A stretch of 64,000 nucleotides of DNA from Bradyrhizobium sp. CIAT3101 (GCF_029714945.1 NZ_CP121634.1:5291001-5355000); one strand, 5' to 3'; shown: positions 8,523 to 19,036, numbered from the stretch's first letter. Numbers and translations: made by a program. The notes: a model not told the origin generated them from the letters alone.

Positions 8523-8831
8523 TCAGGCGACGCTCTTGAGGTCCTGTTGGATCGCAGCGAGCAGGGATTCCAGCGCGGCACTGCTCACCTGCCTCGCCTC
8601 AGCCATCTCGGGCTGAGCCTTGGCAGGCTGGACATGAGCGGGCTGCGCCGCCTTGACCGGACGCTTCGGGAATGGTGGCGGCGCCGGCATCGCGGGTTGC
8701 GTGAACGCGCCCTCGTCTTCGCTGTGCACGAACTTGCCATGGATCACGTCGTCGCGACGGCCCATGACGAACATGGTCGCCCAATAGCCGGCGGCCAAAA
8801 GGATTACGCAGAAAATACCGATCTCTAACAT
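8523..8831 (-). CDS. small membrane-anchored hypothetical protein
   Basis: A 102-residue protein convergent with the LacI gene, one base between them. Residues 4-22 form a single membrane helix (IGIFCVILLAAGYWATMFV). The rest is a Pro/Ala/Lys-rich linker and a C-terminal amphipathic segment. No domain is recognised. It looks like a short inner-membrane protein with a disordered cytoplasmic or periplasmic tail. Confidence 0.7.
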   Translation of the reverse strand: MLEIGIFCVILLAAGYWATMFVMGRRDDVIHGKFVHSEDEGAFTQPAMPAPPPFPKRPVKAAQPAHVQPAKAQPEMAEARQVSSAALESLLAAIQQDLKSVA

Positions 8832-8948
8832 CGCAACACCCTAAATATGCGCGATGATTCAATGCCTTCGCCCGGGCGTCAATGAACCCTCGGTCACACA
8901 AGCGGGTTTTTGCGGGCAAGTGTTGCCAATCGGTAACGCTTTGTTAAC

Positions 8949-8977
8949 CACCGGTGTCAGGGGGTGTGACACCGGTG
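8949..8977. repeat. perfect 11-base inverted repeat with 7-base loop
   Basis: CACCGGTGTCA and TGACACCGGTG flank a G-rich 7-base loop between the oxidoreductase stop and the small membrane protein start. Read leftward it could be a transcript end of the oxidoreductase, but the following GTTAACAAAG lacks a U tract. It could equally be an operator for the small gene. Its sequence is unlike the intergenic repeat families elsewhere in the window. Confidence 0.6.
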
Positions 8978-9026
8978 CAACTATGAGACGCTCCAGGCCG
9001 ACAGGAGGCGCTCCAGGCCCCTCGAG

Positions 9027-10049
9027 CTAGGCCTTATCCGGCCCGACCCGGACCAGCTGCTTGCCGAAATTGGCGCCCTTCAGCAGCCCGATGAAGGCGC
9101 CTGGGGCGCTCTCCAGACCCTCGGTGACGAACTCCTTGTACTTCACCTTGCCGTCGCGGACCCAGCCGGACATGTCGCGCAGGAAGTCGCCGTGGCGCGA
9201 GGCGAAGTCGGAGACGATGAAGCCGCGGAAGGTGAGCCGCTTGGTCAGCGTCGCGCGCATCATCGCGCCGGCCCATTTCGGCGGCTTCGACTCCGTATCA
9301 TTGTAATGGGCGATCAGGCCGCATACCGGCACGCGCGCGAATTGATTGAGCAGCGGGAAGACCGCCTCGAACACCGCGCCGCCGACATTCTCGAAATAGA
9401 CGTCGATCCCCTTCGGGCAGGCGTCCTTCAGCTTCGCGGCGAGATCAGGATCGCGGTGATCGATGCAGGCATCGAAACCGAGCTCCTTCACCACGTAGTC
9501 GCACTTGTCCTTGCCGCCGGCAATACCGACCGCGCGTGCGCCCTTGATCTTCGCGATCTGACCCACGGCCGAGCCGACGGCGCCGGAAGCGCCGGCGACG
9601 ACGACGGTCTCGCCTTGTTGCGGCTTGCCGATGTCGAGCAGACCCGTATAGGCGGTCATGCCGGGCATGCCGAGCACACCGATCGAGGTCGAGATCGGAC
9701 CGAGCTTGGGATCGACCTTGATGAGACCTTTGCCGTTCGAGATCGCGTGCGTCTGCCAGCCCGAGCGGATGCGCACGATGTCGCCTTTTGCGAAATCAGG
9801 ATTGTTGGAGGCAGCGACCTCGCTGACCGCCTCGCCCTCCATCACGCCACCGACCGGCACCGGCGCAGCATAGGACGGCCCCTCGCTCATGCGGCCGCGC
9901 ATATAGGGATCGAGCGACAGCCAGACCGTGCGCAGCAGCACCTCGCCCGCACCCGGCGTCGGCACTGCGAATTCCTCCAGGCGAAAATCGGACGATTTGG
10001 GTTCGCCGACGGGGCGCGCGGCGAGAACAATGCGTTTTGCTTGGGACAT
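9027..10049 (-). CDS. NADP-dependent oxidoreductase (MDR superfamily, CurA/PTGR-like)
   Basis: A 340-residue zinc-independent medium-chain reductase that reduces alkenal or enone double bonds with NADPH. It opens with RIVLAARPVGEPKSSDFRLEE, includes WLSLDPYMRGRM near residue 45, and has the Rossmann fingerprint VAGASGAVGSAVGQIAK near residue 152. It lacks the structural-zinc cysteine cluster of alcohol dehydrogenases. The start at 10049 is preceded by GGAGGA; the two upstream in-frame Met codons have no such site. It stands alone. Substrate unknown. Confidence 0.9.
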   Translation of the reverse strand: MSQAKRIVLAARPVGEPKSSDFRLEEFAVPTPGAGEVLLRTVWLSLDPYMRGRMSEGPSYAAPVPVGGVMEGEAVSEVAASNNPDFAKGDIVRIRSGWQTHAISNGKGLIKVDPKLGPISTSIGVLGMPGMTAYTGLLDIGKPQQGETVVVAGASGAVGSAVGQIAKIKGARAVGIAGGKDKCDYVVKELGFDACIDHRDPDLAAKLKDACPKGIDVYFENVGGAVFEAVFPLLNQFARVPVCGLIAHYNDTESKPPKWAGAMMRATLTKRLTFRGFIVSDFASRHGDFLRDMSGWVRDGKVKYKEFVTEGLESAPGAFIGLLKGANFGKQLVRVGPDKA

Positions 10050-10439
10050 GATGGCTTCCTCCATATTTCTTTCGGCGTGGACGGAAGCGGAGGCCGCGCG
10101 GCGCGTCAATACAAAAGCGGTGGAGCCACACGCCCGCTGTCATCGCCCGACTTGATCGGGCGATCCAGTACTCCATGACAGCAGTGAGGGAGTCGATAAG
10201 CCGCGGCGTACTGGATGCCCCGGTCAAGCCGGGGCATGACAACGTGATTTGGGGACGCACGGGAGAACTAACGGCCCCCCTTTCTCGATCGCGCAATCGA
10301 GGAAGCAGTCATTCTTCCCTAGAATTTTAGGCGCCGGATTAAGGCCGTGATGAGCCCACCAGTCTAATCTGCATCACTACGATCGCCCCGCCTCTGCCGT
10401 GCGTCATTGGCGGGAAGCGGCTGCGATGCAGCAAGCAAA
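10050..10439. other. 390-base intergenic region
   Basis: This stretch holds one composite palindromic repeat (10138-10241) and an unassigned 198-base remainder of lower GC leading to a small membrane-protein gene. I see no convincing ORF, RNA gene or terminator in the remainder. Confidence 0.6.
10138..10241. repeat. composite palindromic repeat, family A copy 1
   Basis: Outer arms TGTCAT/ATGACA enclose two hairpins (one built on ATCGCCCG...CGGGCGAT, the other on GCCCCGG...CCGGGGC) plus paired GATCCAGTACTCC and GTACTGGATG blocks. A near-identical second copy lies at 18897-19001, so this is a dispersed element, not a gene-specific control site. Confidence 0.85.
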
Positions 10440-10922
10440 ATGACGGTTGGAATGGGAATGACGTTGTTGAGGCAGCACCTCGGGCGAATGGGACTCGCAG
10501 CCCCGAAAAGCACGGCGTGGCAACTCACATTCGTCCCGGCTAGCTTACCGTTACTCCTCACCGTCGGCTCCACGCTCATTGCGTGGCTCGTAGGCGCGTC
10601 CCCTGACTTTCTTTTGGCGGCCGGCGGACTTGCCGCCTGGGTGCTCATCTTCCTGCCGACATGGATCGCACTGTTCATCAATCATCGCCGCGTCCACTAC
10701 ATATTCATGGTAAATTTCCTCAGCGTCCTGGTGTCTGCGCTCTGCTTTCTGGCGGACATGTCCGTCCTCAATTGGCCCGGCTCTGACGACTACTTTTGGT
10801 TAGCATTCCTGGAGTGGCTGATCATGCTGATCTGGTCGTTCATCGACCGCAAACGACCGGCTGCCCCGGAGCTCGATGGCTCCGCTTCGCCTGCCTCGAC
10901 ACTGACGCCGATCGGCACATGA
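10440..10922 (+). CDS. hypothetical multi-span membrane protein
   Basis: A 160-residue protein with four predicted membrane spans (about residues 30-50, 54-75, 83-100 and 105-125) and a short Pro/Ser/Thr-rich cytoplasmic-looking tail. No family is recognised. The start is uncertain: ATG codons at 10440, 10452 and 10458 are all in frame and none has a strong ribosome site; 10440 gives the longest ATG version. Base composition is less GC-rich than the neighbours, and repeats lie on both sides, so it may be a lineage-specific or acquired gene. Confidence 0.5.
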   Translation: MTVGMGMTLLRQHLGRMGLAAPKSTAWQLTFVPASLPLLLTVGSTLIAWLVGASPDFLLAAGGLAAWVLIFLPTWIALFINHRRVHYIFMVNFLSVLVSALCFLADMSVLNWPGSDDYFWLAFLEWLIMLIWSFIDRKRPAAPELDGSASPASTLTPIGT

Positions 10923-10953
10923 CCTCGCGTCGGTGGGGCGCTGCATTCTCCGC

Positions 10954-11034
10954 CGTCATGCCCGGGCTTGACCCCGGCATCCACGATGCCAGGACACAAG
11001 GCAAAACGTAGATGGCCGGGACAAGCCCGGCCAT
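10954..11034. repeat. palindromic intergenic repeat, family B
   Basis: A GTCATGCCCGGGCTTGACCCCGG half and a related GATGGCCGGGACAAGCCCGGCCAT hairpin lie between the stops of the membrane protein and guaB. The CCGGG-CTTGA-CCCGG core also appears in the element at 28144. Confidence 0.7.
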
Positions 11035-11061
11035 AAAGAAGGACAAAACGGAGAGCGACGA

Positions 11062-12691
<1,630 letters not shown>

Positions 12692-12769
12692 AGTAAATCG
12701 GACCGCTGGCCAGCCATGCACAGGCTTTTTACGTAAATTCGGCGGGGATAGCCCGGCCGCGGCCCACCC

Positions 12770-12819
12770 TCCGTCATTCCCGGGGGGCACGACGAAGGCG
12801 CGAGCCCCGGAATGACGGA
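12770..12819. repeat. palindromic intergenic repeat with TCCGTCATTCC ends
   Basis: Perfect 11-base terminal inverted repeats TCCGTCATTCC/GGAATGACGGA and inner CGGGG/CCCCG arms surround a short core. It shares the TCATTCC...GGAATGA ends with the longer element at 26927. Confidence 0.8.
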
Positions 12820-12930
12820 GGAAGGAGCGCAGGATTTAGGTGCTATGCGTTGATCCGCAATGGTCCCGGCCGCGCGGCGGTGATAAGCCGCAAGTCCACC
12901 CATTCTTCTGATTTTCATTAACAATCCGTC

Positions 12931-14421
12931 ATGGTCGACAAGCAACGCATCATCCCGCTGATCGTGGCCACTGCGCTCTTCATGGAGAACATGGACTCCA
13001 CGGTGATCGCCACCTCGCTGCCTGCGATCGCGGCCGATATCGGCTCCAGTCCGCTGACGCTGAAGCTCGCGATCACGTCCTACCTCCTGTCGCTCGCGGT
13101 GTTCATCCCGGCGAGCGGCTGGACCGCCGACAGATTCGGCGCGCGTCTGGTGTTCGCGATCGCGGTCGGCGTGTTCATGGTCGGCTCGGTCGGCTGCGCG
13201 CTCTCGACCTCGGTCACCGACTTCGTGTTCGCGCGCATCCTCCAGGGCATGGGCGGCGCGATGATGACGCCGGTCGGGCGTCTCGTGCTGCTGCGCTCTG
13301 TCGACAAGAGCGCGCTGGTCAACGCGATGGCCTGGGTGACGGTCCCTGCCTTGATAGGTCCGGTGATCGGCCCGCCGCTCGGCGGCTTCATCACCACCTA
13401 CGCCTCGTGGCACTGGATCTTCCTGATCAACATTCCGATCGGGTTGCTCGGCATCTTCATGGCGCTGAAGTTCATCGATCCCATCAAGAGCGAGAATCGC
13501 GAGCCGTTCGATCTCTACGGCATGGTCCTGGCGGGCATCGGGCTTGCCGGCATCGCGTTCGGCCTGTCGGTGGCCGGCCTCAACCTGCTGCCCTGGAGCA
13601 TCGTGGCGGCCCTGGTCGCGGGCGGCGCGATCTCGATGACGCTCTACGTCATCCATGCCCGGCGGACGGGATCGCCGGTGCTGGACTTTTCGCTGCTGAA
13701 CCTGCCGACGCTGCGCGCGGCCGTGCTCGGCGGTTTCCTGTTCCGGCTCGGCATCGGCGCCCTGCCCTTCCTGCTGCCGCTGTTGATGCAGATCGGCTTC
13801 GGGCTGTCGCCATTCCATTCCGGCCTCGTCACCTTCGGCTCCTCGCTCGGTGCGATGGGCATGAAGACGCTGGCCGCGCGGATCATCCGCACCTTCGGTT
13901 TCCGCAACCTGATGACGGTGAACGCCATCATCAGCGCATTCTTCCTCGGCGTCTGCGCGTTGTTCACGGTGACGACGCCGCTGCTGATCATCCTGGTGAT
14001 CCTGGTGGTCGGCGGCTTCTTCCGTTCGCTCGAGTTCACCGCGATCAACACGGTCGCCTATGCCGACGTCGAGAGCGCGCAGATGAGCCGCGCCACGACG
14101 CTGGTCAGCGTCAACCAGCAGCTCGCGGTCTCCGCCGGCGTCGCGGTCGGCGCCGCCTCGGTCGAGACCACGATGTGGCTCAGCCATGTCAGCGAGCTCA
14201 ACGCCACCGTGTTCGCGCCGGCCTTCATCGTGGTGGGGCTGACCTCGGCGGTCTCGAGCTGGTTCTTCTGGCAGATGCCCGCCGATGCCGGCCACGAGAT
14301 CTCCGGCCGCAAGGCGGTGGAGATCGCAAGCCGCAAGGGCGCAGCCAAGAGCGCGGCAACCGCCGCCGTCAAGGTCGCCACGGAAGACACGCAGGACATG
14401 CGGGATCAGCGGCTGGGGTAG
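12931..14421 (+). CDS. MFS drug/solute exporter (DHA2, EmrB/QacA type)
   Basis: A 496-residue inner-membrane transporter with about 14 hydrophobic spans, as in the DHA2 branch. It opens with MENMDSTVIATSLPAIAADIGSS, the DHA2 motif D1 (substrate/proton region), and has motif A-like GWTADRFGARLVF near residue 65 and motif C-like PALIGPVIGPPLGG near residue 145. The last 40 residues form an Ala/Lys-rich cytoplasmic tail. No periplasmic adaptor gene is adjacent, so it may work alone. Substrate unknown. Confidence 0.92.
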   Translation: MVDKQRIIPLIVATALFMENMDSTVIATSLPAIAADIGSSPLTLKLAITSYLLSLAVFIPASGWTADRFGARLVFAIAVGVFMVGSVGCALSTSVTDFVFARILQGMGGAMMTPVGRLVLLRSVDKSALVNAMAWVTVPALIGPVIGPPLGGFITTYASWHWIFLINIPIGLLGIFMALKFIDPIKSENREPFDLYGMVLAGIGLAGIAFGLSVAGLNLLPWSIVAALVAGGAISMTLYVIHARRTGSPVLDFSLLNLPTLRAAVLGGFLFRLGIGALPFLLPLLMQIGFGLSPFHSGLVTFGSSLGAMGMKTLAARIIRTFGFRNLMTVNAIISAFFLGVCALFTVTTPLLIILVILVVGGFFRSLEFTAINTVAYADVESAQMSRATTLVSVNQQLAVSAGVAVGAASVETTMWLSHVSELNATVFAPAFIVVGLTSAVSSWFFWQMPADAGHEISGRKAVEIASRKGAAKSAATAAVKVATEDTQDMRDQRLG

Positions 14422-14431
14422 TCCCTCTACT

Positions 14432-14518
14432 CGTCATTGCGAGTGAAGCGAAGCAATCCAGAATCGTTCCGCGGAAGCAGTCTGGATTGCTTCGTCGCAG
14501 GGGCTCCTCGCAATGACG
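14432..14518. repeat. palindromic intergenic repeat, CGTCATTGCGAG family
   Basis: Perfect 12-base ends CGTCATTGCGAG/CTCGCAATGACG enclose inner arms GAAGCAATCCAGA/TCTGGATTGCTTC. The element lies between the convergent stops of the MFS and rlmE genes and could fold into one long hairpin that ends transcription from both sides. Confidence 0.85.
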
Positions 14519-14528
14519 GAGCCTGTCG

Positions 14529-15215
14529 CTACACAGTCGCCCCACCCCGAAACCCCGTCGCGAGCACGTAGCGCTCCGAGGAATCCTGACGGCTCGCGGC
14601 GGGCTTCACGTGACGTACCGTCGCAAAGTCGCGCTTGAGCTGGGCGAGCAGATCGGCGTCGGCGCCGCTCTGGAACGTCTTGGCCAGGAACGTGCCGCCG
14701 GGCTTGAGCACGTCGCAGGCAAACGCCGCCGCCGTCTCGACCAGGCCGACGATGCGGAGCTGGTCGGTCTTGCGGTGGCCTGTGGTGTTGGCGGCCATGT
14801 CGGACATCACGATATCGGCGCCGCCACCCAGCATCGTGGTCAGCTTGTTGGGTGCGTCGTTGTCCATGAAATCGAGCTGCGCGAAGTCGACACCGGGGAT
14901 CTCCGGCATCTCCAGGAGGTCGATCGCGACGACCTTGCCCTTGCCGTCGACCGAGCCGACGCGCTTGGCCGCGATCTGGCTCCAGCCGCCGGGCGCCGCG
15001 CCGAGATCGACCACGGCCATGCCGGGCTTCAACAGGCGAAACTTGTCGTCGATCTCGAGCAGCTTGAACGCGGCGCGCGAGCGATAGCCCGCCGCCTTGG
15101 CCTTGGCGACATAGGGATCGTTGAGCTGCCGCTCCAGCCAGAGCTTTGACGACAATTTGCGCTTGCCGCCGGTCTTGACCTGGACGTGCAAGCGGCCGGT
15201 GGTGTCTTTCGCCAT
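14529..15215 (-). CDS. rlmE: 23S rRNA (uridine-2'-O)-methyltransferase RlmE (FtsJ/RrmJ)
   Basis: A 228-residue SAM-dependent enzyme that methylates the A-loop uridine (U2552 in E. coli) of 23S rRNA. The SAM motif VVDLGAAPGGWSQIA and the K-D-K-E tetrad are visible: Lys in RSRAAFKL, Asp in VMSDMA, Lys in FLAKTF and Glu in DSSERYV. A basic N-terminal extension of about 20 residues precedes the core. It starts one base after the stop of the Ppx/GppA gene and its ribosome site lies within that gene's end, so the two are coupled. Confidence 0.96.
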   Translation of the reverse strand: MAKDTTGRLHVQVKTGGKRKLSSKLWLERQLNDPYVAKAKAAGYRSRAAFKLLEIDDKFRLLKPGMAVVDLGAAPGGWSQIAAKRVGSVDGKGKVVAIDLLEMPEIPGVDFAQLDFMDNDAPNKLTTMLGGGADIVMSDMAANTTGHRKTDQLRIVGLVETAAAFACDVLKPGGTFLAKTFQSGADADLLAQLKRDFATVRHVKPAASRQDSSERYVLATGFRGGATV

Positions 15216-15216
15216 C

Positions 15217-16287
15217 TCACCAGCTCCTGAGCGCGCCGTCCTCGCGCATCATCTCGACCAGCATGCCCTCGCGCAGGCCACGGTCGGCGACGCGCAGGCG
15301 CGGCAGCGGGAAAGCACGGCGGATCGCATCGAGGATGGCGCAGCCGGCCAGCACGAGATCGGCGCGCTCGACGCTGATGCAATTGTTGTTGGCGCGATCC
15401 TCGTAGCTCATGCCGAGCAGCTTGTTGATGGTCGCGGTGATGTCGGTATCATTCATCCAGATGCTGTCGATGCGGCGGCGGTCGTAACGCGCGAGATTGA
15501 GATGGATGCCGGCGAGCGTGGTCACGGTGCCTGAGGTGCCGAGCAGATGCATGTCGGCGAGATCGCGGCCATGTTGTTCCGCGAACGGCGCGACATGGTT
15601 TGCGACCTCCTGCTCCATCGCAGCATAAATCTCCGGCGTCACGTCGCGGCCGCCGAACTGCTCGGCCAGCGTCACGACTCCCAACGGGATCGACATCCAG
15701 GCCTTGATGCGCGGCTCCGGATTGGCGGGGTCGCGCTCGATCCGCACCAGCTCGGTCGAGCCGCCGCCGATGTCGAACAGGATGGCGCCGCGTCCCTTCG
15801 GATCGACCAGTGGCGAGCAGCCGAGCATGGCGAGCGAGGCTTCGGTCTCGCGGTCGATGACCTCGAGCTCGATGCCTGTCTCGGCCGCGACGCGGCTGCG
15901 GAAACCCTCCGCGTTCGAGGCCGCGCGGCAGGCTTCGGTGGCGATCAGCCGCAGCCGCTTGGCCTTGCGCAGGTTGATCTTGTCCCGGCAGATGCTGAGC
16001 GCGGCGATGGCGCGATCGATCGCGGCCTCGCTGATCGAGCCGGTCGCCGAGACGCCCTCGCCGAGCCGAATGATGCGCGAGAAGGAATCGACCACGCGAA
16101 AGCCGTCGTGGGTCGGACAGGCGATCAGAAGCCTGCAATTGTTGGTGCCGAGGTCCAGCGCCGCGTAGACGCCGGTTCCCGCTTGCGCGGGGACGGCCGG
16201 TTCGGGGGCCAACGCCACCGCCGCCATCGACCCCTCGAGCTCACCGTGCGGCCCATGGCCGTCGCGGAGCCGCGTGTGGTCATTCAT
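15217..16287 (-). CDS. Ppx/GppA family phosphatase
   Basis: A 356-residue exopolyphosphatase/pppGpp phosphatase-family protein with the actin-like ATPase fold. Phosphate 1 motif AALDLGTNNCRLLIA lies near residue 45 and phosphate 2 motif AILFDIGGGSTELV near residue 170. It lacks the long C-terminal HD-like domain of E. coli Ppx, as is usual in rhizobial short forms. The ATG at 16287 has GGAAAG upstream. It is cotranscribed with rlmE, an arrangement common in this order. Whether polyphosphate or pppGpp is the main substrate cannot be decided. Confidence 0.92.
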   Translation of the reverse strand: MNDHTRLRDGHGPHGELEGSMAAVALAPEPAVPAQAGTGVYAALDLGTNNCRLLIACPTHDGFRVVDSFSRIIRLGEGVSATGSISEAAIDRAIAALSICRDKINLRKAKRLRLIATEACRAASNAEGFRSRVAAETGIELEVIDRETEASLAMLGCSPLVDPKGRGAILFDIGGGSTELVRIERDPANPEPRIKAWMSIPLGVVTLAEQFGGRDVTPEIYAAMEQEVANHVAPFAEQHGRDLADMHLLGTSGTVTTLAGIHLNLARYDRRRIDSIWMNDTDITATINKLLGMSYEDRANNNCISVERADLVLAGCAILDAIRRAFPLPRLRVADRGLREGMLVEMMREDGALRSW

Positions 16288-16498
16288 ACAAACTGTCTTT
16301 CCGCGGCCGGTCGGGCCGGTCTGGAATTGATTTTTCGCCTGAAACATTAGCAGCGCGGCGGGTATGCGCAACAACGCATCACATGGGACCATGCCCATTC
16401 GTGCGTTGTCGTGAACGCGGTGGCGGGTTATTTCAATGGGGTCCGGTCCCCCCAGGCGCCCACAAAACGCGCAATTGCCGGCTTTTCAGGTCATTTCC

Positions 16499-18868
16499 AT
16501 GCAAGAACACACGAAATCCTCGACGCTCGAAAACGCTATTGCACTGCAAAAATACGGCGTTGGTCAGCCGGTCCGCCGCAAGGAAGACGACACGCTGGTG
16601 CGCGGCAAGGGCCGCTACACCGACGATTTCAACCTGCCCGGCCAGGCCCATTGCGTGGTCGTCCGCTCGACCCATGCCCACGGCATCCTCCGCGGCATCG
16701 GCACCGAGGCCGCCAGGGCAATGCCGGGCGTACTGGGCGTATGGACCGGCAAGGACCTCGACGCGGCCGGCTACGGTCCCTTCACCTGCGGCCTGCCGCT
16801 GAAGAACCGCGACGGCTCGCCCCTGCTCCAGACCAACCGACAGCCGCTGGCAACCGACAAGGTCCGCTTCGTCGGCGACCCCGTCGCCTTCGTGGTGGCC
16901 GAGACGTTGGCGCAGGCGCGCGACGCGGCTGAAGCCGTCGAGCTCGATATCGAGCCGCTGCCGGCCGTGACCGATCCGGAGGAAGCCACCAAGCCCGGCG
17001 CGCCGCAGCTTTACGACCACATCCCGAACAACGTCGCGCTCGACTATCATTATGGCGACATGGAGAAGGTGAACGCCGCGTTCGCCAGCGCCGCCCATGT
17101 GACCAAGGTCGATATCGAGAACACCCGCGTTGCCGTGGTCTCGATGGAGCCGCGCGTCGGTCTTGCCTCCTACGACAAGGCGACCGAGCGCTACACCATC
17201 CAGATGCCGACGCAGGGCGTCGCGGGCAACCGCGCCAACCTCGCCAAGAACCTGAAGGTGCCGAACGAGAAGGTGCGCATCCTCACCGCCAATGTCGGCG
17301 GCTCATTCGGCATGAAGAACGTCAACTATCCCGAATACATGTGCATCCTGTACGCGGCGAAGGCGCTCGGACGTCCGGTGAAGTGGCTCGACGAGCGCTC
17401 CACCAGCTTCCTCTCCGACAGCCACGGCCGCGCGCAGCGCATCCATGCCGAGCTCGCGCTTGATGCCGAGGGTCACTTCCTCGCGGCAAAGCTCTCCGGC
17501 TACGGCAATCTCGGCGCCTACATCACCGGCGTTGCGCCCGGTCCGCTCTCGCTGAACACCGGCAAGAACTTTTCCAGCGTCTACCGCACGCCGCTGATGG
17601 GCATCGACATCAAGACGGTGCTGACCAACACCACGCTGATGGGCGCCTATCGCGGCGCCGGCCGTCCCGAAGCCAACTACTACATGGAGCGGCTGATCGA
17701 CCGCGCCGCCGACGAGATGGGCATCAACCGGCTGACGATGCGCAAGCGCAACTTCATCAAGCCGAACCAGATGCCGTTCTCCGCCTCCTCGGGCGTCACC
17801 TATGACAGCGGCGACTTCCAGGCCGTGTTCACCAAGGCGCTCGAAATCTCCGACCACGAGAATTTCGCCAAGCGCAAGAAGGAGAGCAAAAAGGCCGGCA
17901 AGCTGCGCGGCATCGCCGTCGGCTCCTATCTCGAGGTCACCGCGCCGCCGAGCCCCGAGCTCGGCAAGATCGTGTTCGATCCCGATGGCTCGGTGCAGCT
18001 CATCACCGGCACGCTCGATTACGGCCAGGGCCACGCGACGCCGTTCGCGCAGGTGCTGAGCGCGCAGCTCGGTGTGCCCTTCGAGAGCGTGAAGCTCGTG
18101 CAGGGCGACAGCGACATCGTCCATACCGGCAACGGCACCGGCGGCTCGCGCTCGATTACGGCGAGCGGCCAGGCCATCGTCGGCGCGGCAAGGCTCGTCA
18201 TCGAAAAGGGCAAGCGCGCCGCCGCGCACATGCTGGAGGCCTCGGAAGCCGACATCGAATTCGCCGACGGCGCCTTCACCATCGCCGGCACCGACCGCAG
18301 CATCGACATCATGGAGCTTGCCAAGAAGCTGCATGACGGCAAGGTGCCGGATGGCGTGCCTGACAGTCTCGACGTCGATCACACCAGCGATCCGGTCGCC
18401 TCGGCTTTCCCGAACGGCTGCCATGTCGCCGAGGTCGAGGTCGATCCGGATACGGGCGTGGTGCAGATCGTGCGCTACAGCGCCGTGAACGACTTCGGCA
18501 CCGTGATCAACCCGATGCTGGTCGCGGGCCAGCTCCACGGCGGCGTCGTCCAGGGCATCGGTCAGGCGCTGATGGAACACGTCCGCTACGACGAGAGCGG
18601 CCAGCCAATCACAGGCTCGCTGATGGACTACGCGCTGCCCCGCGCGGAGGACGTGCCGTTCATGGAAGTCGGCGATCACCCGGTGCCGGCCAAGAGCAAT
18701 CCCCTCGGTACCAAGGGCTGCGGCGAAGCCGGCTGTGCCGGCAGCCTGTCGACGGTGGTGAACGCGGTGGTCGATGCGCTGTCGGACTACGGCATCAAGC
18801 ACATCGACATGCCGCTGACGCCGGAGCGGGTGTGGCGCGCGATCCAGGACGCGAAGGGCGCGGCGTAA
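16499..18868 (+). CDS. xanthine dehydrogenase/CO dehydrogenase family molybdopterin-binding large subunit
   Basis: A 789-residue molybdenum hydroxylase catalytic subunit. It begins with VGQPVRRKEDDTLVRGKGRYTDDF, typical of CoxL-like subunits, has VGGSFGMKN near residue 265, and carries AYRGAGRPE near residue 381, the form II variant of the active-site loop rather than the AYxCSFR loop of true CO dehydrogenase. The catalytic Glu is Glu743 in KGCGEAGCAG. No FAD-binding medium or 2Fe-2S small subunit gene is nearby, although these normally accompany it. The start at 16499 has only a weak ribosome site. Substrate probably an aldehyde or N-heterocycle; this is inference. Confidence 0.92.
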   Translation: MQEHTKSSTLENAIALQKYGVGQPVRRKEDDTLVRGKGRYTDDFNLPGQAHCVVVRSTHAHGILRGIGTEAARAMPGVLGVWTGKDLDAAGYGPFTCGLPLKNRDGSPLLQTNRQPLATDKVRFVGDPVAFVVAETLAQARDAAEAVELDIEPLPAVTDPEEATKPGAPQLYDHIPNNVALDYHYGDMEKVNAAFASAAHVTKVDIENTRVAVVSMEPRVGLASYDKATERYTIQMPTQGVAGNRANLAKNLKVPNEKVRILTANVGGSFGMKNVNYPEYMCILYAAKALGRPVKWLDERSTSFLSDSHGRAQRIHAELALDAEGHFLAAKLSGYGNLGAYITGVAPGPLSLNTGKNFSSVYRTPLMGIDIKTVLTNTTLMGAYRGAGRPEANYYMERLIDRAADEMGINRLTMRKRNFIKPNQMPFSASSGVTYDSGDFQAVFTKALEISDHENFAKRKKESKKAGKLRGIAVGSYLEVTAPPSPELGKIVFDPDGSVQLITGTLDYGQGHATPFAQVLSAQLGVPFESVKLVQGDSDIVHTGNGTGGSRSITASGQAIVGAARLVIEKGKRAAAHMLEASEADIEFADGAFTIAGTDRSIDIMELAKKLHDGKVPDGVPDSLDVDHTSDPVASAFPNGCHVAEVEVDPDTGVVQIVRYSAVNDFGTVINPMLVAGQLHGGVVQGIGQALMEHVRYDESGQPITGSLMDYALPRAEDVPFMEVGDHPVPAKSNPLGTKGCGEAGCAGSLSTVVNAVVDALSDYGIKHIDMPLTPERVWRAIQDAKGAA

Positions 18869-18896
18869 GGCTGCCCTTCCGCCTCACAACAAATGC

Positions 18897-19001
18897 TGTC
18901 ATCGCCCGGCTTGACCGGGCGATCCAGTATTCCAGAGACGGCGCGGCTTGAGCCGAGGGGCCGCGGCGTACTGGATGCCCCGGTCAAGCCGGGGCATGAC
19001 A
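18897..19001. repeat. composite palindromic repeat, family A copy 2
   Basis: The same order of blocks as the copy at 10138: TGTCAT, ATCGCCCG hairpin, GATCCAGTA, a variable centre, CCGCGGCGTACTGGATGCC, a CCGG-TCAAG-CCGG hairpin, ATGACA. The two copies match closely except in the central 30 bases. Confidence 0.87.
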
Positions 19002-19036
19002 GCGATTTTGGAGCAGCAGGCTCGCTTCTTTCCCCG

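Noticed and set aside
10138..10241. Repeat arrays as a possible CRISPR
   Set aside because: The repeats are dispersed single palindromic elements with no regular spacers and no cas genes.
16499..18868. Aerobic CO dehydrogenase CoxL
   Set aside because: The active-site loop is AYRGAGR rather than AYxCSFR, and the coxM and coxS partners are absent.
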